64,000 nucleotides of DNA from Streptomyces profundus (lineage in GTDB: Bacteria > Actinomycetota > Actinomycetes > Streptomycetales > Streptomycetaceae). The stretch is from positions 5,330,501 to 5,394,500 of the forward strand of contig NZ_CP082362.1 in assembly GCF_020740535.1 (NCBI RefSeq), read 5' to 3'. Of this stretch, positions 43,670 through 57,427 are shown piece after piece. Each line of letters starts with the position of its first letter. Position 1 is the first letter of the stretch. Under the pieces are notes generated by a model. It made no database searches. It was not told the origin of the DNA and saw only the letters and a list, made by a program, of their open reading frames with translations. The translations under genes and the position numbers were made by a program.

Positions 43670-44761
43670 ATGGCCACTCCGCTCTCCGCCGACAAGGTTG
43701 TGAAGGCGCTCAAGGACGAGGGCGTGAAAATCGTCGAACACAAGAATTGGCGTACACACAATCGAAATAGCGCCGGAGCCTGGGGGCCCGTGCACGGTGT
43801 GATGGTCCATCACACGGTCACCTCGGGCACCGCCAGCTCCGTCGATCTCTGCTACAACGGGCACTCCTCCCTGCCGGGGCCGCTCTGTCACGGCGTCATC
43901 GCCAAGGACGGCACGGTCTATCTGGTCGGGCACGGCCGGGCGAACCACGCCGGCAGCGGCGACCGCGCCGTGCTGGACGCGGTGATCGCCGAAGGCAAAC
44001 TGCCCCCCGACCAGAAGGCCGACACCGACGGGAACAAGCACTTCTACGGATTCGAGTGCGTCAACCTCGGTGACAACAAGGACCCTTGGCCGGCCGAGCA
44101 GGTGGAGGCGATCGTCCGGGCCTCGGCCGCGCTGCTGCGCGCACACGGCTGGGGAAAGTCCGGGGACACCTCCGTGATCGGCCATCTGGAATGGCAGCCG
44201 GGGAAAATCGACCCGCGCGGTCCCGGCGTCTCCATGGGCGATATCCGCAAGCGGGTCAGCGAACGCCTCAAGCACCCAGCCGACTGGAGCCCCGGCGGCT
44301 CCAACCCGCCCCACGAGGAGGATGACGTGCCCAAGCGGACCCTGTACGGCACCACGGGCGACTACACCCAAACCCTGCGGCCGGGCTCCTGGACCACCCT
44401 GAAGTTCGACCGCAAGTACGGCGGCAAGGGGTGGGAGACCAAGACGCCCGAGCCGTCCGTCGCCTTCGGTGCCTGCTACTACTCCACCACGGTCGCGGTG
44501 CGCGCCAGCGGCCTCAGCCGGGGTCAGGAGTTGCAGATCAGGGTGGCGCACTACGCGGAGAAGGACGGCGGCGGCTTCGAGCGCACGGGCGGCATGCCGA
44601 TCAACTCCCCGGTCCACGACGGCGGCGACGCCCACTTCACCTACGCCTGGAACGGGCACCTCTCCGGCTCGCGGCGGCTGCGGGTCGAGGTCGCGCAGTA
44701 CGGGGACGAGCCGATCGTCATCGACTACGTCAGGGCCGAGACGCTCTACTGGTCCAGCTGA
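43670..44761 (+). CDS. N-acetylmuramoyl-L-alanine amidase (Amidase_2/PGRP type) without signal peptide
   Basis: 363 residues. Residues 35-210 are a zinc amidase: GVMVHHTVTSG gives the first ligand, GHLEWQPGKIDPRG the later His and Lys, with YGFECVNLGD between. The C-terminal 130 residues form a separate beta-rich domain (about 235-363) that I do not recognise. No secretion signal is present, so export would need lysis, a holin or another route, as in phage endolysins. The first 80 bases have more A/T than the rest of the region. Start ATG follows GGGGGG. No phage genes adjoin. Confidence 0.85.
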   Translation: MATPLSADKVVKALKDEGVKIVEHKNWRTHNRNSAGAWGPVHGVMVHHTVTSGTASSVDLCYNGHSSLPGPLCHGVIAKDGTVYLVGHGRANHAGSGDRAVLDAVIAEGKLPPDQKADTDGNKHFYGFECVNLGDNKDPWPAEQVEAIVRASAALLRAHGWGKSGDTSVIGHLEWQPGKIDPRGPGVSMGDIRKRVSERLKHPADWSPGGSNPPHEEDDVPKRTLYGTTGDYTQTLRPGSWTTLKFDRKYGGKGWETKTPEPSVAFGACYYSTTVAVRASGLSRGQELQIRVAHYAEKDGGGFERTGGMPINSPVHDGGDAHFTYAWNGHLSGSRRLRVEVAQYGDEPIVIDYVRAETLYWSS

Positions 44762-44890
44762 CGGCGCTCAAGACGCCCGGACCGCTCGGCTGGCGTGCTT
44801 CCCTGCTTCCCTGCTTCGCCTGGTCGGTCTGGTTCGCCTGGTTCGGCGGCTGGCGGTCGATTGTCAGCGGTCGGTACTACCGTGGTCACC

Positions 44891-45067
44891 ATGCGCTACG
44901 AAGCTCGCCACAGCGAGGCCCGAGGCTGGTATGTCGTCTCCGACGAGGGCCACTTGGCCCATGTCCCCGATCCCGACACGCAGGCGTTGCGCGCCGCGCT
45001 CTTCGAGCGCGAGGCGGACGCGCTGCGCTGCGCCCTGGAGTTGACCCGCCTTGGCACGCTCAACTGA
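44891..45067 (+). CDS. small hypothetical protein
   Basis: 58 residues: MRYEARHSEARGWYVVSDEGH, then PDPDTQALRAALFEREADALRCALEL. The amino-acid pattern is that of a folded small protein of alpha/beta type, not a chance frame: codons show strong G/C third-position bias, and the C-terminal half is a plausible amphipathic helix. No family is known to me. The region just upstream (44762-44890) is a low-complexity stretch of CTTCCCTG- and TTCGCCTGG-like repeats. Convergent with the Tat amidase gene. Confidence 0.55.
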   Translation: MRYEARHSEARGWYVVSDEGHLAHVPDPDTQALRAALFEREADALRCALELTRLGTLN

Positions 45068-45107
45068 ACCGCCCGGCCAGGGCGGCGTCCTGGCGCCGCC
45101 CCGCCCC

Positions 45108-45812
45108 TCAGGGCGCGCTCTCGGACGGTGTCGGCTCCGGGGTCCGCGCGGCCTCGGCCACCATGCCGAGATAGCGGTCCCAGTCCCAGTGGGGGCCCGG
45201 GCAGATCCGGATCACCTCGGGCACCTCGTTGTGGCCCACGATGTGCTCGCGGTCGATGGGTATCTCGTGCCGCGCGCAGATCCCGGCCACCAGCCGGGCC
45301 GAGGAGGCGTAGAGGGCGTCCGTCAGATACTCCGGCTGGTCCGCCCAGCCCTCGTGCTCGATGCCCACGCTGCGCTCGTTGAAGCCCTGGTGGCCCGCGT
45401 GGTAGGCCACATCCAACTCCCTGGCGAGCTGGGCGACATGGCCGTCCTCGGAGCGCACCACATAGTGGGTGGCCGCGCCATGGGCCGGATCCTGGAAGAC
45501 CCGCAGTGTCACGGCGTAGTCCGCCTCCGGCATATGGATCACCACCCGGTCGATCGAGTAGTCCCGAGGGCGGTTGGCCCTGCGGTAGTTGGCCGAGGCC
45601 GCCGGCACCCACTCCGCGCCCGGATGGTCCACCTCGCCCTCGACACGCGGGGTGTTCGCCCCCGAATACCGCCACCACCAGCTGCTCAGCCGATCCCGGT
45701 TGGCGATCCCGACGATCCCGGCCGCCCCCACAAGACCTCCGGTCAGCAGCGCGCGCCTCGGCAGCTCCCGCTGCCGGCCGCGTCCCGACCTGTCCCCCGC
45801 ATGTTCACCCAT
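45108..45812 (-). CDS. Tat-exported N-acetylmuramoyl-L-alanine amidase (PGRP-like)
   Basis: 234 residues from ATG 45812, preceded by GGAGG. A twin-arginine signal [18 protein letters not shown] marks export of a folded protein. The amidase domain follows: VVIHMPEAD (first zinc His), [26 protein letters not shown], and [17 protein letters not shown] with the second His and a Cys in the third ligand place, as in eukaryotic-type PGRPs. It should cleave the amide between MurNAc and L-Ala in the wall. Divergent from the cysteine desulfurase gene. Confidence 0.9.
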   Translation of the reverse strand: MGEHAGDRSGRGRQRELPRRALLTGGLVGAAGIVGIANRDRLSSWWWRYSGANTPRVEGEVDHPGAEWVPAASANYRRANRPRDYSIDRVVIHMPEADYAVTLRVFQDPAHGAATHYVVRSEDGHVAQLARELDVAYHAGHQGFNERSVGIEHEGWADQPEYLTDALYASSARLVAGICARHEIPIDREHIVGHNEVPEVIRICPGPHWDWDRYLGMVAEAARTPEPTPSESAP

Positions 45813-45912
45813 CGTGACCTCCGGCTGGGAGAACGGTCGGTGCCGGCGAGGGGTTCCGCCGGGGCCTCCGATCCCGGTCGGCTGGTGGCGGGCTCGTAGA
45901 ATCGGCGGCATC

Positions 45913-47082
45913 ATGCCCTACTTCGACCACGCGGCCACGACGCCCATGCTGCCCGAGGCCCAGGCGGTGATGGCCGCCCAGCTCGGCCTCACCGGCAACG
46001 CCTCCGCACTCCACGCCTCGGGGCGGCGGGCGCGGCGCATCGTGGAGGAGGGCAGGGAGGAGCTGGCCGGTGCGCTGGGGGCCCGGCCCAGCGAGGTCGT
46101 CTTCACCTCCGGCGGCACCGAGGCGGACAACCTCGCGGTCAAGGGGCTCTACTGGGCCCGCCGCGCGGCCGATCCGCGCCGCGTCCGGCTGCTGGCCAGC
46201 CCCGTGGAGCACCACGCGGTGCTGGATGTGGTGCACTGGCTCGCCGAGCACGAGGGCGCCGAGGTGGAGTGGCTGCCCGTGGACGCCTGGGGGCGGGTCC
46301 ACCCCGGGACGCTGCGCGCGCGGATCGAGCGGGCGCCGGAGACGGTGGCGCTGATCACCGTCATGTGGGCCAACAACGAGATCGGCACCATCCAGCCCAT
46401 CGCCGAACTGAGCGCGCTGGCCGCCGAGTTCGAGATCCCGATGCATGCCGACGCGGTGCAGGCGGTGGGCCAGCTCCCGGTGCGCTTCGGGGAGTCGGGG
46501 CTGGCCGCGCTCACCGTCTCCGGGCACAAGATCGGCGGCCCGCTCGGGGTCGGCGCGCTGCTGCTGTCCCGCGATGTCACCCCGGTCCCGGTGCTGCACG
46601 GCGGCGGCCAGGAGCGGGACGTGCGCTCCGGCACGCTGGACGTCCCCGCCATCGCGGCCTTCGCCACCGCAGCCACCCACGCGGTGGCGCGCCAGCCGCG
46701 CTTCGCCGACGAGGTCGGCGCGCTGCGCGACCTGCTGATCGCCGAGGTGCGGGGCGCGGTGCCCGACGCCAGGCTCAGCGGCGATCCGGAGCCGGCCGGC
46801 CGGCTCCCCGGCAACGCGCACTTCGCCTTCCCCGGCTGCGAGGGCGATTCGCTGCTGCTGCTGCTGGACGCGCAGGGCATCGAGTGCTCCACCGGCTCGG
46901 CCTGCACCGCCGGCGTCGCCCAGCCCAGCCATGTGCTGTTGGCCTCGGGCGCCGATCCGGAACTGGCGCGCGGCACCCTCAGGTTCAGCCTCGGCTCCAC
47001 CTCGACCAGGGCCGACGTCGACGCCCTCGCCGGCGCCATCGCCCCGGCCGTGGCACGGGCCCGGGCCGCCGGGCTCAGCTGA
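45913..47082 (+). CDS. cysteine desulfurase (IscS/NifS family)
   Basis: 389 residues from ATG 45913; the upstream frame is not used. The N-terminus [15 protein letters not shown] is characteristic. The PLP lysine is in SGHKIGGP, and the active-site cysteine in [13 protein letters not shown]. It supplies sulphur from cysteine to 2-thiouridine synthesis and iron-sulphur assembly. It is followed 24 bp later by mnmA, the tRNA thiolase that uses this sulphur, a pairing common in actinobacteria. Confidence 0.95.
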   Translation: MPYFDHAATTPMLPEAQAVMAAQLGLTGNASALHASGRRARRIVEEGREELAGALGARPSEVVFTSGGTEADNLAVKGLYWARRAADPRRVRLLASPVEHHAVLDVVHWLAEHEGAEVEWLPVDAWGRVHPGTLRARIERAPETVALITVMWANNEIGTIQPIAELSALAAEFEIPMHADAVQAVGQLPVRFGESGLAALTVSGHKIGGPLGVGALLLSRDVTPVPVLHGGGQERDVRSGTLDVPAIAAFATAATHAVARQPRFADEVGALRDLLIAEVRGAVPDARLSGDPEPAGRLPGNAHFAFPGCEGDSLLLLLDAQGIECSTGSACTAGVAQPSHVLLASGADPELARGTLRFSLGSTSTRADVDALAGAIAPAVARARAAGLS

Positions 47083-47106
47083 CGGGGGTCGTACCCTGGA
47101 CGGGCT

Positions 47107-48282
47107 ATGACTGACTTCCCCGGTGCCCCCACCGGCCCCCGTACCGGCCCCCGACTGCGCGTGCTGGCCGCGATGTCGGGCGGCGTCGACTCGGCGGTCG
47201 CCGCCGCCCGTGCCGCCGAGGCGGGCCACGAGGTGACCGGCGTCCACCTCGCCCTCTCCGCCAACCCGCAGTCCTTCCGCACCGGCGCCCGCGGCTGCTG
47301 CACCGTCGAGGACTCCAGGGACGCCCGCAGGGCCGCCGATGTGATCGGCATCCCGTTCTATGTGTGGGATCTCGCCGAGCGGTTCCGCGCCGAGGTCGTC
47401 GACGACTTCATCGACGAGTACCGGGCCGGCCGCACCCCCAACCCCTGCCTGCGCTGCAACGAGAAGATCAAGTTCGCCGCCCTGCTGGACCGGGCGCTGG
47501 CGCTCGGCTTCGACGCGGTCTGCACCGGCCACTACGCCGCCGTCCGGCGCACCGCCGAGGGCGGCCGGGAGCTGCACCGCTCCAGCGATCCGAGCAAGGA
47601 CCAGAGCTATGTGCTGGGCGTGCTCGACGATCGGCAGCTGGCGCACGCGATGTTCCCGCTGGGCGACACGAGCTCCACCAAGGACGAGATCAGGGCCGAG
47701 GCCGAGCGGCGCGGTCTGGCGGTGGCCAGGAAGCCGGACAGCCACGACATCTGCTTCATCGCCGACGGCGACACCCAGGGCTTCCTCGCGCGGCACCTCG
47801 GTTCCGCCGAGGGCGACATCGTGGACCAGGACGGCACCAGGCTCGGCACCCACCAGGGCGCCCACGGCTTCACCATCGGCCAGCGGCGCGGCCTGCGCCT
47901 CGGGCATCCGGCGCCGGACGGCAAGCCCCGCTATGTGCTGGACATCTCACCGGTCGAGAACACCGTCACGGTCGGCCCGGCGGAGGCGCTGGACGTGGCG
48001 GCGCTGACGGCCATCCGTCCCCGCTGGTGCGGCGACACGGTCCCGGCCGGCGTCGGCCGCTACACGGCGCAGCTGCGGGCGCACGGCGCGGAGACGCCGG
48101 TGAGCGCCGAGCTGGTCGACGGCGAGCTGCGGGTGACGTTCGACGCGCCGGTGCGTGGCGTGGCGCCTGGGCAGGCCGTGGTGCTCTACGACGGCAGCCG
48201 GGTGGTCGGTTCGGCCACCATCGCGCGCACCACCAGCGCGGCCGGCACCGCCAGCGCGGCCGGCACCACCAGCCGGGCCTGA
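47107..48282 (+). CDS. mnmA: tRNA-specific 2-thiouridylase
   Basis: 391 residues. N-terminal PP-loop ATPase motif [11 protein letters not shown], catalytic cysteines in [12 protein letters not shown] and [11 protein letters not shown], and the C-terminal beta-barrel ending in [14 protein letters not shown]. It makes 2-thiouridine at the wobble base of tRNAs for Lys, Glu and Gln. It follows the cysteine desulfurase by 24 bp. The last 16 residues are a short repeat ([11 protein letters not shown]) from an 18-bp duplication (48233-48267), an unusual tail. Confidence 0.95.
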   Translation: MTDFPGAPTGPRTGPRLRVLAAMSGGVDSAVAAARAAEAGHEVTGVHLALSANPQSFRTGARGCCTVEDSRDARRAADVIGIPFYVWDLAERFRAEVVDDFIDEYRAGRTPNPCLRCNEKIKFAALLDRALALGFDAVCTGHYAAVRRTAEGGRELHRSSDPSKDQSYVLGVLDDRQLAHAMFPLGDTSSTKDEIRAEAERRGLAVARKPDSHDICFIADGDTQGFLARHLGSAEGDIVDQDGTRLGTHQGAHGFTIGQRRGLRLGHPAPDGKPRYVLDISPVENTVTVGPAEALDVAALTAIRPRWCGDTVPAGVGRYTAQLRAHGAETPVSAELVDGELRVTFDAPVRGVAPGQAVVLYDGSRVVGSATIARTTSAAGTASAAGTTSRA

Positions 48283-48301
48283 CGGCGGCGCCTGGCGGCC
48301 G

Positions 48302-49102
48302 TCACCCCAGGTCGGTGCGCCGGTTGCGGAGCACGGGCAGGACGGCCCTGGCAGCGTCCGTCGCGGCCTCGTCCAGATCGGCGACCAGCAGCCCTGGGGC
48401 GCCGTCCAGCCGCGCGACGACCTCGCCGAGCGGCGAGACCACCATGCTGTGCCCGATGCCGGTGGGCGCCGAGGTCGCCGGCGGTTCGCCGACCGACGCC
48501 GGATCGGCCTGGCCGACGGCCAGCACCCAGCTGGTGCTGTCCAGCGCCCTGGCCCGCACCAGCACCTCCCACTGCTCGGCCTTCCCCTGGCCCGCGCCCC
48601 AGGAGGCGGGCAGCACCATGACCCGGGCGCCCCGGCCGGCGAGCCGCTGGAACAGCTCGGGGAAGCGCACGTCGTAGCAGGTGGCGAAGCCCAGCGTCAG
48701 CCCGTCGAGGGACGCGGTCACCAGCCGGTCGCCGGGGGCGACGGTGGTGGACTCGGCGAAGTCGAAGGCGTCGAAGAGATGCAGCTTGTCGTAGTGGGTG
48801 TCCACGCCACGGCCGGTGATCAGGAGGGTGTTGCGCACCCGGCCCTGGTCGCCCGGGGTGAACATCCCGGCCACCAGCAGCACCCCGGCGCGCTCGGCGA
48901 TCTCCCGCACCGCGTTCGCCCAGGGCCCGTCGAGCGGCTCGGCCACCGGCGCCAGGGGAACGCCGAACCTGGCCATCGTCGCCTCGGGGAAGACCACCAG
49001 GTCGGCGCCCCGCGCCGCGGCGAGCCCGGTCTGTTCGGCGACCAGGCGCAGGTTCTCCGCCGGCCGGACTCCACTGGCCAGTTGGCTGAGCGCGATCCGC
49101 AT
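48302..49102 (-). CDS. carbon-nitrogen hydrolase (nitrilase superfamily)
   Basis: 266 residues from ATG 49102 with a GGAAGGA site. The catalytic triad is visible: Glu in VVFPEATMARFG, Lys in YDKLHLFDA, and Cys in ATCYDVRFPE. The family includes amidases and deaminated-glutathione hydrolases such as Nit1; a repair role is plausible. The precise substrate cannot be read. It converges on mnmA (19 bp between stops) and is divergent from the SDR gene, with only 45 bp between their starts. Confidence 0.9.
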   Translation of the reverse strand: MRIALSQLASGVRPAENLRLVAEQTGLAAARGADLVVFPEATMARFGVPLAPVAEPLDGPWANAVREIAERAGVLLVAGMFTPGDQGRVRNTLLITGRGVDTHYDKLHLFDAFDFAESTTVAPGDRLVTASLDGLTLGFATCYDVRFPELFQRLAGRGARVMVLPASWGAGQGKAEQWEVLVRARALDSTSWVLAVGQADPASVGEPPATSAPTGIGHSMVVSPLGEVVARLDGAPGLLVADLDEAATDAARAVLPVLRNRRTDLG

Positions 49103-49147
49103 GGGGGCACGTCCTTCCGCCTCGGGGGTAAGGGGGACCATGGTCCT

Positions 49148-49837
49148 ATGGCGACACATGTGATCACAGGCGCGGGTTCGGGTATCGGCGCGGCCCTCGC
49201 GGAGCGGCTCCTCGCGCGCGGCGACGAGCTGTGGCTCTGGGCGAGGAACGCGGGGCGCGCGAAGGAGCTTCGGGAGCGCTTCCCCGGCGCGCACACCCTG
49301 GTGGGCGACCTCGCCGAGCCCGAGCGCCTCTCCTGGGCGCTGGGGCACCAGTCCCCGCCGGACCGGGTGGACTCGCTGACGCACAGCGCCGGCGTGGTCG
49401 AGCTCGGCGAGGTGGGGGAGTTGACGCCGAAGGTCTGGCAGTCGGTGCTCGCCGCCAACCTGCTGGCCCCGGCCGAGCTGACCCGGCTGCTGCTGCCCCA
49501 GCTGCGGGCAGCGGCCGGCCATGTGGTCTTCGTCAACTCGGGCGCCGGGCTCAACACCAGCCCGGGGTGGGGCGCCTACGCGGCCAGCAAACACGGTCTG
49601 CGCGCGCTCGCCGACGCGCTGCGCGGGGAGGAGCGGGCGAACGGGCTGCGCGTCACCACCGTCTATCCCGGGCGGACGGCCACCCCGATGCAGCGCAAGG
49701 TGCACCAGCAGGAGGGGCGCCCCTACGACCCGGAGGTCTGGATTCCGCCCGAGGCGGTGGCGGAGACCGTGCTCACCGCGCTCGACCTGCCGCGCGGCGC
49801 CGAGATCACCGATCTGCGGGTGCGCCCGACGCGTTGA
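49148..49837 (+). CDS. short-chain dehydrogenase/reductase (SDR)
   Basis: 229 residues from ATG 49148. The NAD(P)-binding motif is TGAGSGIG and the catalytic Ser-Tyr-x-x-x-Lys is VNSGAGL plus AYAASKHG. It is a classical SDR of cytoplasmic type; substrate unknown. A pair with the nitrilase-like gene on the opposite strand may share a promoter. It is followed after 27 bp by the MetE-like gene. Confidence 0.93.
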   Translation: MATHVITGAGSGIGAALAERLLARGDELWLWARNAGRAKELRERFPGAHTLVGDLAEPERLSWALGHQSPPDRVDSLTHSAGVVELGEVGELTPKVWQSVLAANLLAPAELTRLLLPQLRAAAGHVVFVNSGAGLNTSPGWGAYAASKHGLRALADALRGEERANGLRVTTVYPGRTATPMQRKVHQQEGRPYDPEVWIPPEAVAETVLTALDLPRGAEITDLRVRPTR

Positions 49838-49864
49838 CCCCCGGGGTTCCGTACGCTGCGTCGG

Positions 49865-53127
<3,263 letters not shown>

Positions 53128-53129
53128 CA

Positions 53130-53143
53130 CCGCTGACCAGCGG
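53130..53143 (+). terminator. short hairpin after ligA
   Basis: CCGCTG AC CAGCGG: a 6-bp stem immediately after the ligA stop, possibly a weak terminator. The remaining 240 bp up to the GGDEF-EAL gene hold no gene; a TAGGGT at 53318-53323 is a candidate -10 box without a clear -35 element. Confidence 0.4.
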
Positions 53144-53382
53144 CGTTGTCGCCGAGCGCGGCCTTGCGGGCGCGTCCGGCGGGGGCGGCGCCCGGATTCC
53201 GGCGCCCGGCAGACGCGTAGGCTCGACTGGCCAATGGCATATACCAGGGGAACGCGATCCCCCGGGTCGCTTTCGGTAAGCCGTCAAGTTCCCTGCCCCA
53301 TGCGGTGGTTGGCCGCCTAGGGTGGACAGGGCGCGCGCGCCTCTCCGGCGTGCCGTCGAGCCGGTCCTGAGAGGTTCCCGCC

Positions 53383-55494
53383 ATGCAGTCAGCCCCGCTG
53401 GGGAGACGGATCTCGCGGCGTGACGACTCCAGGTCACGCCGGTACCTCAGGGGTGCCGTGCTCGTCATCGCGGTGCTGCTGGTCCTCGGCGGCGTCAGAC
53501 GCGTCGTGGAGGACGGCAGATCGCTCTTCCCCTCGGACGAGGCGGGCTGGGGCCTCGGCGTCCTCATCGGCCTTGTGGTCGCCTACTTCCTCGCCCTGGA
53601 CCGGGGCCGCTGGCTCCACGGCAGCAGCGCGGGAGCCGCGCTGGCGCTGGCCACGCTGCTGCTCTACGGCTGGCTGCCCGCCGTCCTGGTCACGGTGTCC
53701 ATGGCCGCGGTCATCGGTGTGGCCCGCGTCGGGCCCAGGCGCCGGCCGCTGCACGACGGCGCGACCGAGGCGCTCGGGGTGGGGGCCGCGGCCCTGGTGC
53801 TGGCCGCCTTCGGCACCACGCCGACCGTGGAGCGGCCCTGGAGCCCGGCGGACTGGGGCCTGGAGAGCCTCCCGCAGCTGCTCCTCGGCGCCTGCGCCTA
53901 CCTGCTCGTCGTCCATACCGTGCACCGGCTGACCGTCGAACCGGCCAACGGCGCGCGGGCGTTGGTCACCTGGCCGTGGCCGCGCGACGCCCTGGTGGCC
54001 CTCGCCCTGCTGTGCACCACCCCGCTGATCGCCGTGGTCGCCGTCGCCACCCCCGGGCTGCTGCCGCTCTTCGCCGTCCCGCTGATCGTCCTCGACCACA
54101 CCTTCTGGATGGCCAGGGTCCGCGTCGAGGAGCGGCTGCTCGATCCGCTCACCGGGCTGCCCAACCGCCGCTGGCTGCTGACCCGCACCGACGCCGTGCT
54201 GCGCGAGGCCGCCGGCGAGGGGCGTCGTGTCGGGCTGATCCTGATCGACCTGGACAGCTTCCGTTCGGTCAACGACACATTGGGCCATCTCACCGGCGAC
54301 CGACTGCTGTTGTTGATCGCCGACCGGATCCGGGCCGGGCTGCCGGCCGGCGCCTCGGCCGCCCGGCTCGGCGGCGACGAGTTCGCCATCCTGCTGCCGC
54401 ACGCGGGCTCCGCCACGGCGGCGCAGCGCACCGCGCGCACCCTGATCAGCGCCCTGAACGCGCCGCTCGAACTGGACGGCCTCAGCCTCCTGGTCGAGGC
54501 GAGCGCCGGGGTCGCCGTCTTCCCCGAGCACGCGTGCGAGGCCGAGGGCCTGCTGCGCCGCGCCGATGTGGCGATGTACCTCGCCAAGCGGGACCGCAGC
54601 GAGGTCGAGGTCTACGAGGCCAGCCGCGACGGCAACACGCCCGACCGGCTGGCCCTGTTGGGCGATCTGCGCCGGGCCCTCGACGCCGGCGAGGTGGAGC
54701 TGCACTACCAGCCCAAGGTGCGGTTCGACGGGGTGGTCGCCGGTCTTGAGGCGCTGGTCCGCTGGAACCACCCGGTGCGCGGAAAGGTTCCTCCTGACGA
54801 GTTCATCGCGATCGCCGAGGCGTCCGGGCTGATGCCCCGACTCACGGAGCACGTCCTGGAGTCGGCCCTGCGGCAGGTCGCCCGCTGGCGCGCCGCCGGC
54901 CTCACCGTCCCGGTCGCCGTCAACGTCTCGCCCCGCGACGTGCACGCGCCCGGCTTCGCCGGCGCGGTCGCCGCGCGGCTGGCCCGTCACCGGGTGCCGC
55001 CCGACGCCCTCCAGCTGGAGATCACCGAACACGTGATGCTGGAGGACCCGCACCACGCCGCCGACACCCTCGCCGCGCTGGCCGGGCACGGCGTCCGGAT
55101 GTCCCTCGACGACTTCGGCACCGGCTACTCCTCCCTCGTCCACCTGCGCAAACTCCCGGTCAGCGAGCTGAAGATCGACCGCTCCTTCGTGGCCAGGCTG
55201 GTCCTGGACGCGCAGGACGCCGAGATCGTCCGCTGCACGGTGGATCTGGCGCACTCCCTGGGCCTGGTGGTGGTCGCCGAGGGCGTGGAGGACGACGAGA
55301 CCTGGGAGCGGCTGCGCGATCTGGGCTGCGACGCGGTCCAGGGCTGGCTGGTCGCGGCGGCGATGCCGGTCGACGAGGCCACCTCCTGGCTGCGCGCCCG
55401 GGACACCGAGGCCCCCGAGGCCGAGCGCGCGGCCCGTGCGCTGCCCGCCGGCCGGCCGCACGGACAGCCCGCGGGGCGTGCGCCCACGTGCTGA
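53383..55494 (+). CDS. membrane GGDEF-EAL protein (diguanylate cyclase/phosphodiesterase)
   Basis: 703 residues. Residues 20-245 contain about seven membrane helices. GGDEF domain: [10 protein letters not shown] (254-263) and RLGGDEF (GGDEF at 330-334), all intact. EAL domain: [10 protein letters not shown] (EAL 456-458), [26 protein letters not shown] and VAEGVED, so phosphodiesterase residues are present too. An inhibitory RxxD site before GGDEF is not seen. In Streptomyces such proteins set c-di-GMP, which controls BldD and development. The surrounding ligA-gatCAB order is core, and an orthologue at this place is well known. Confidence 0.92.
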   Translation: MQSAPLGRRISRRDDSRSRRYLRGAVLVIAVLLVLGGVRRVVEDGRSLFPSDEAGWGLGVLIGLVVAYFLALDRGRWLHGSSAGAALALATLLLYGWLPAVLVTVSMAAVIGVARVGPRRRPLHDGATEALGVGAAALVLAAFGTTPTVERPWSPADWGLESLPQLLLGACAYLLVVHTVHRLTVEPANGARALVTWPWPRDALVALALLCTTPLIAVVAVATPGLLPLFAVPLIVLDHTFWMARVRVEERLLDPLTGLPNRRWLLTRTDAVLREAAGEGRRVGLILIDLDSFRSVNDTLGHLTGDRLLLLIADRIRAGLPAGASAARLGGDEFAILLPHAGSATAAQRTARTLISALNAPLELDGLSLLVEASAGVAVFPEHACEAEGLLRRADVAMYLAKRDRSEVEVYEASRDGNTPDRLALLGDLRRALDAGEVELHYQPKVRFDGVVAGLEALVRWNHPVRGKVPPDEFIAIAEASGLMPRLTEHVLESALRQVARWRAAGLTVPVAVNVSPRDVHAPGFAGAVAARLARHRVPPDALQLEITEHVMLEDPHHAADTLAALAGHGVRMSLDDFGTGYSSLVHLRKLPVSELKIDRSFVARLVLDAQDAEIVRCTVDLAHSLGLVVVAEGVEDDETWERLRDLGCDAVQGWLVAAAMPVDEATSWLRARDTEAPEAERAARALPAGRPHGQPAGRAPTC

Positions 55495-55582
55495 GCGGGC
55501 CGCCCCGGGCAATCCGCGGGCCCGGAGGACGCCAGGGGACGCCCGAGCGACAACGCGTGCGCGGGCAGTCGGTGCCGCGTCC

Positions 55583-55588
55583 TAGGAT
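55583..55588 (+). promoter_or_regulatory. candidate -10 element of gatC-gatA
   Basis: TAGGAT, 44 bp before gatC ATG, matches a typical Streptomyces housekeeping -10 box. No clear -35 hexamer is placed 17-19 bp upstream, so support is moderate. Confidence 0.35.
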
Positions 55589-55631
55589 TGGGCCCATCGA
55601 ACCCGCCCGCGACGAGCAAGAGGATCGCCAC

Positions 55632-55928
55632 ATGCCCGGCATCACGCGCGAGGAGGTCGCCCACCTCGCCAAGCTGGCGCGTCTGGAGCTTACGGCCGAG
55701 GAGCTAGAGCACTTCGCCGGACAACTCGACGACATCATCGGCGCGGTCGCCCGCGTCTCCGACGTCGCCTCCCAGGACGTTCCGCCGACCTCCCACCCGC
55801 TGCCGCTCACCAACGTGATGCGTGCCGACGAGGTCCGTCCCGGCCTCACCCCGGCCCAGGCCCTCGCCGGCGCGCCGGCGCAGGAGCAGCAGCGTTTCAA
55901 GGTGCCCCAGATCCTGGGGGAGGAGTGA
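55632..55928 (+). CDS. gatC: aspartyl/glutamyl-tRNA amidotransferase subunit C
   Basis: 98 residues, normal GatC length: [20 protein letters not shown] is the family N-terminus. It joins GatA and GatB to stabilise the GatCAB complex that turns Glu-tRNA(Gln) into Gln-tRNA(Gln). It is coupled to gatA: the stop overlaps an alternative gatA GTG start (GTGA). Confidence 0.97.
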   Translation: MPGITREEVAHLAKLARLELTAEELEHFAGQLDDIIGAVARVSDVASQDVPPTSHPLPLTNVMRADEVRPGLTPAQALAGAPAQEQQRFKVPQILGEE

Positions 55929-55933
55929 GCGAG

Positions 55934-57427
55934 ATGGCAGACCTGATCCGGCTCACCGCCGCCGAGTTGGCCACCGCCGTCGCGGACGGCACGGCCAGCT
56001 CCGTCGAGATCACCCAGGCCCATCTGGACCGCGTCGACGCCGTGGACGAGAAGGTGCACGCCTTCCTGCACGTCGACCGCGAGGGCGCCATCGCCCAGGC
56101 GAAGGCCGTCGACGAGCGCCGCGCCGCCGGGGAGCGGCTCGGCCCGCTGGCCGGCGTGCCGCTGGCGCTCAAGGACATCTTCACCACCGAGGGCGTGCCC
56201 ACCACGGTCGGCTCGAAGATCCTTGAGGGGTGGATCCCGCCCTACGACGCCACGGTGACCAAGCGCCTCAAGGCGGCCGGCGTGGTGATCCTCGGCAAGA
56301 CCAACATGGACGAGTTCGCCATGGGCTCCTCCACCGAGAACAGCGCCTTCGGCCCCACCGGCAACCCGTGGGACCTCACCCGCATCCCCGGCGGCTCCGG
56401 CGGCGGTTCGGCGGCCTCCCTGGCGTCCTTCCAGGCGCCGTTGGCCATCGGCACCGACACCGGCGGCTCCATCCGGCAGCCCGCTTCCGTCACCGGCACG
56501 GTCGGCGTCAAGCCCACCTACGGCGGCGTCTCGCGCTACGGCATGGTGGCCTTCTCCTCCTCGCTCGACCAGGGCGGCCCCTGCGCCCGCACGGTCCTGG
56601 ACGCGGCGCTGCTGCACCAGGTGATCGCCGGCCACGACCCGCTGGACTCGACGTCCATCGACGCCCCGGTGCCCGATGTGGTGGCGGCGGCGCGCGGCGG
56701 CTCGGTGGCCGGGCTGCGGATCGGCGTGGTCAAGGAGTTCCGTGGCGAGGGCTACCAGGCCGGGGTGCTCCAGCGCTTCGACGAGTCCGTCGAGCTGCTG
56801 CGCGAGCTGGGCGCCGAGATCGTCGAGGTGTCCTGTCCCTCGTTCGATCTGGCGCTCGCCGCCTACTACCTGATCGCGCCCTCCGAGTGCTCGTCGAACC
56901 TGGCCAGGTTCGACGCGATGCGCTACGGGCTGCGGATCGGCGACGACGGCACCAGGTCGGCCGAGGAGGTCACCGCGCTCACCCGCGAGGCCGGCTTCGG
57001 GCCCGAGGTCAAGCGCCGCGTGATGCTGGGCACCTACGCGCTGTCCTCCGGCTACTACGACGCCTACTACGGCAGCGCCCAGAAGGTCCGGACGCTGGTC
57101 ACCCGCGACTTCGAGCGGGCGTTCGCCGATGTGCATGTGCTGATCTCGCCCACCACCCCGACGACGGCCTTCCCGATCGGCGAGCGCGCCGACGACCCGA
57201 TGGCCATGTACCGGGCCGACCTCTGCACCATCCCGGTCAACCTGGCGGGCAACGCCGCCATGTCCCTGCCCTGTGGCCTCGCGCCTGAGGACGGTCTGCC
57301 CGTGGGGCTCCAGATCATCGCCCCCGCGATGGCCGACGACCGCCTCTATCGCGTCGGAGCCGCCGTCGAGGCGGGATTCCAGGCACGCTGGGGTCATCCG
57401 ATCCTTGAGGAGGTACCAGCACTGTGA
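55934..57427 (+). CDS. gatA: aspartyl/glutamyl-tRNA amidotransferase subunit A
   Basis: 497 residues. Catalytic triad of the amidase signature family: Lys80 (ALKDIF), cis-Ser155 ([10 protein letters not shown]) and Ser179 ([10 protein letters not shown]). It releases ammonia from glutamine for the GatB active site. ATG 55934 is taken because it gives the usual family start; a GTG at 55925 that overlaps the gatC stop is an equal alternative. Its stop overlaps the next small gene (GTGA). Confidence 0.97.
   Translation: MADLIRLTAAELATAVADGTASSVEITQAHLDRVDAVDEKVHAFLHVDREGAIAQAKAVDERRAAGERLGPLAGVPLALKDIFTTEGVPTTVGSKILEGWIPPYDATVTKRLKAAGVVILGKTNMDEFAMGSSTENSAFGPTGNPWDLTRIPGGSGGGSAASLASFQAPLAIGTDTGGSIRQPASVTGTVGVKPTYGGVSRYGMVAFSSSLDQGGPCARTVLDAALLHQVIAGHDPLDSTSIDAPVPDVVAAARGGSVAGLRIGVVKEFRGEGYQAGVLQRFDESVELLRELGAEIVEVSCPSFDLALAAYYLIAPSECSSNLARFDAMRYGLRIGDDGTRSAEEVTALTREAGFGPEVKRRVMLGTYALSSGYYDAYYGSAQKVRTLVTRDFERAFADVHVLISPTTPTTAFPIGERADDPMAMYRADLCTIPVNLAGNAAMSLPCGLAPEDGLPVGLQIIAPAMADDRLYRVGAAVEAGFQARWGHPILEEVPAL

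Noticed and set aside
43670..45067. Prophage remnant suggested by the endolysin-like amidase
   Set aside because: No integrase, capsid, tail or holin genes are adjacent; neighbouring genes are chromosomal in character.
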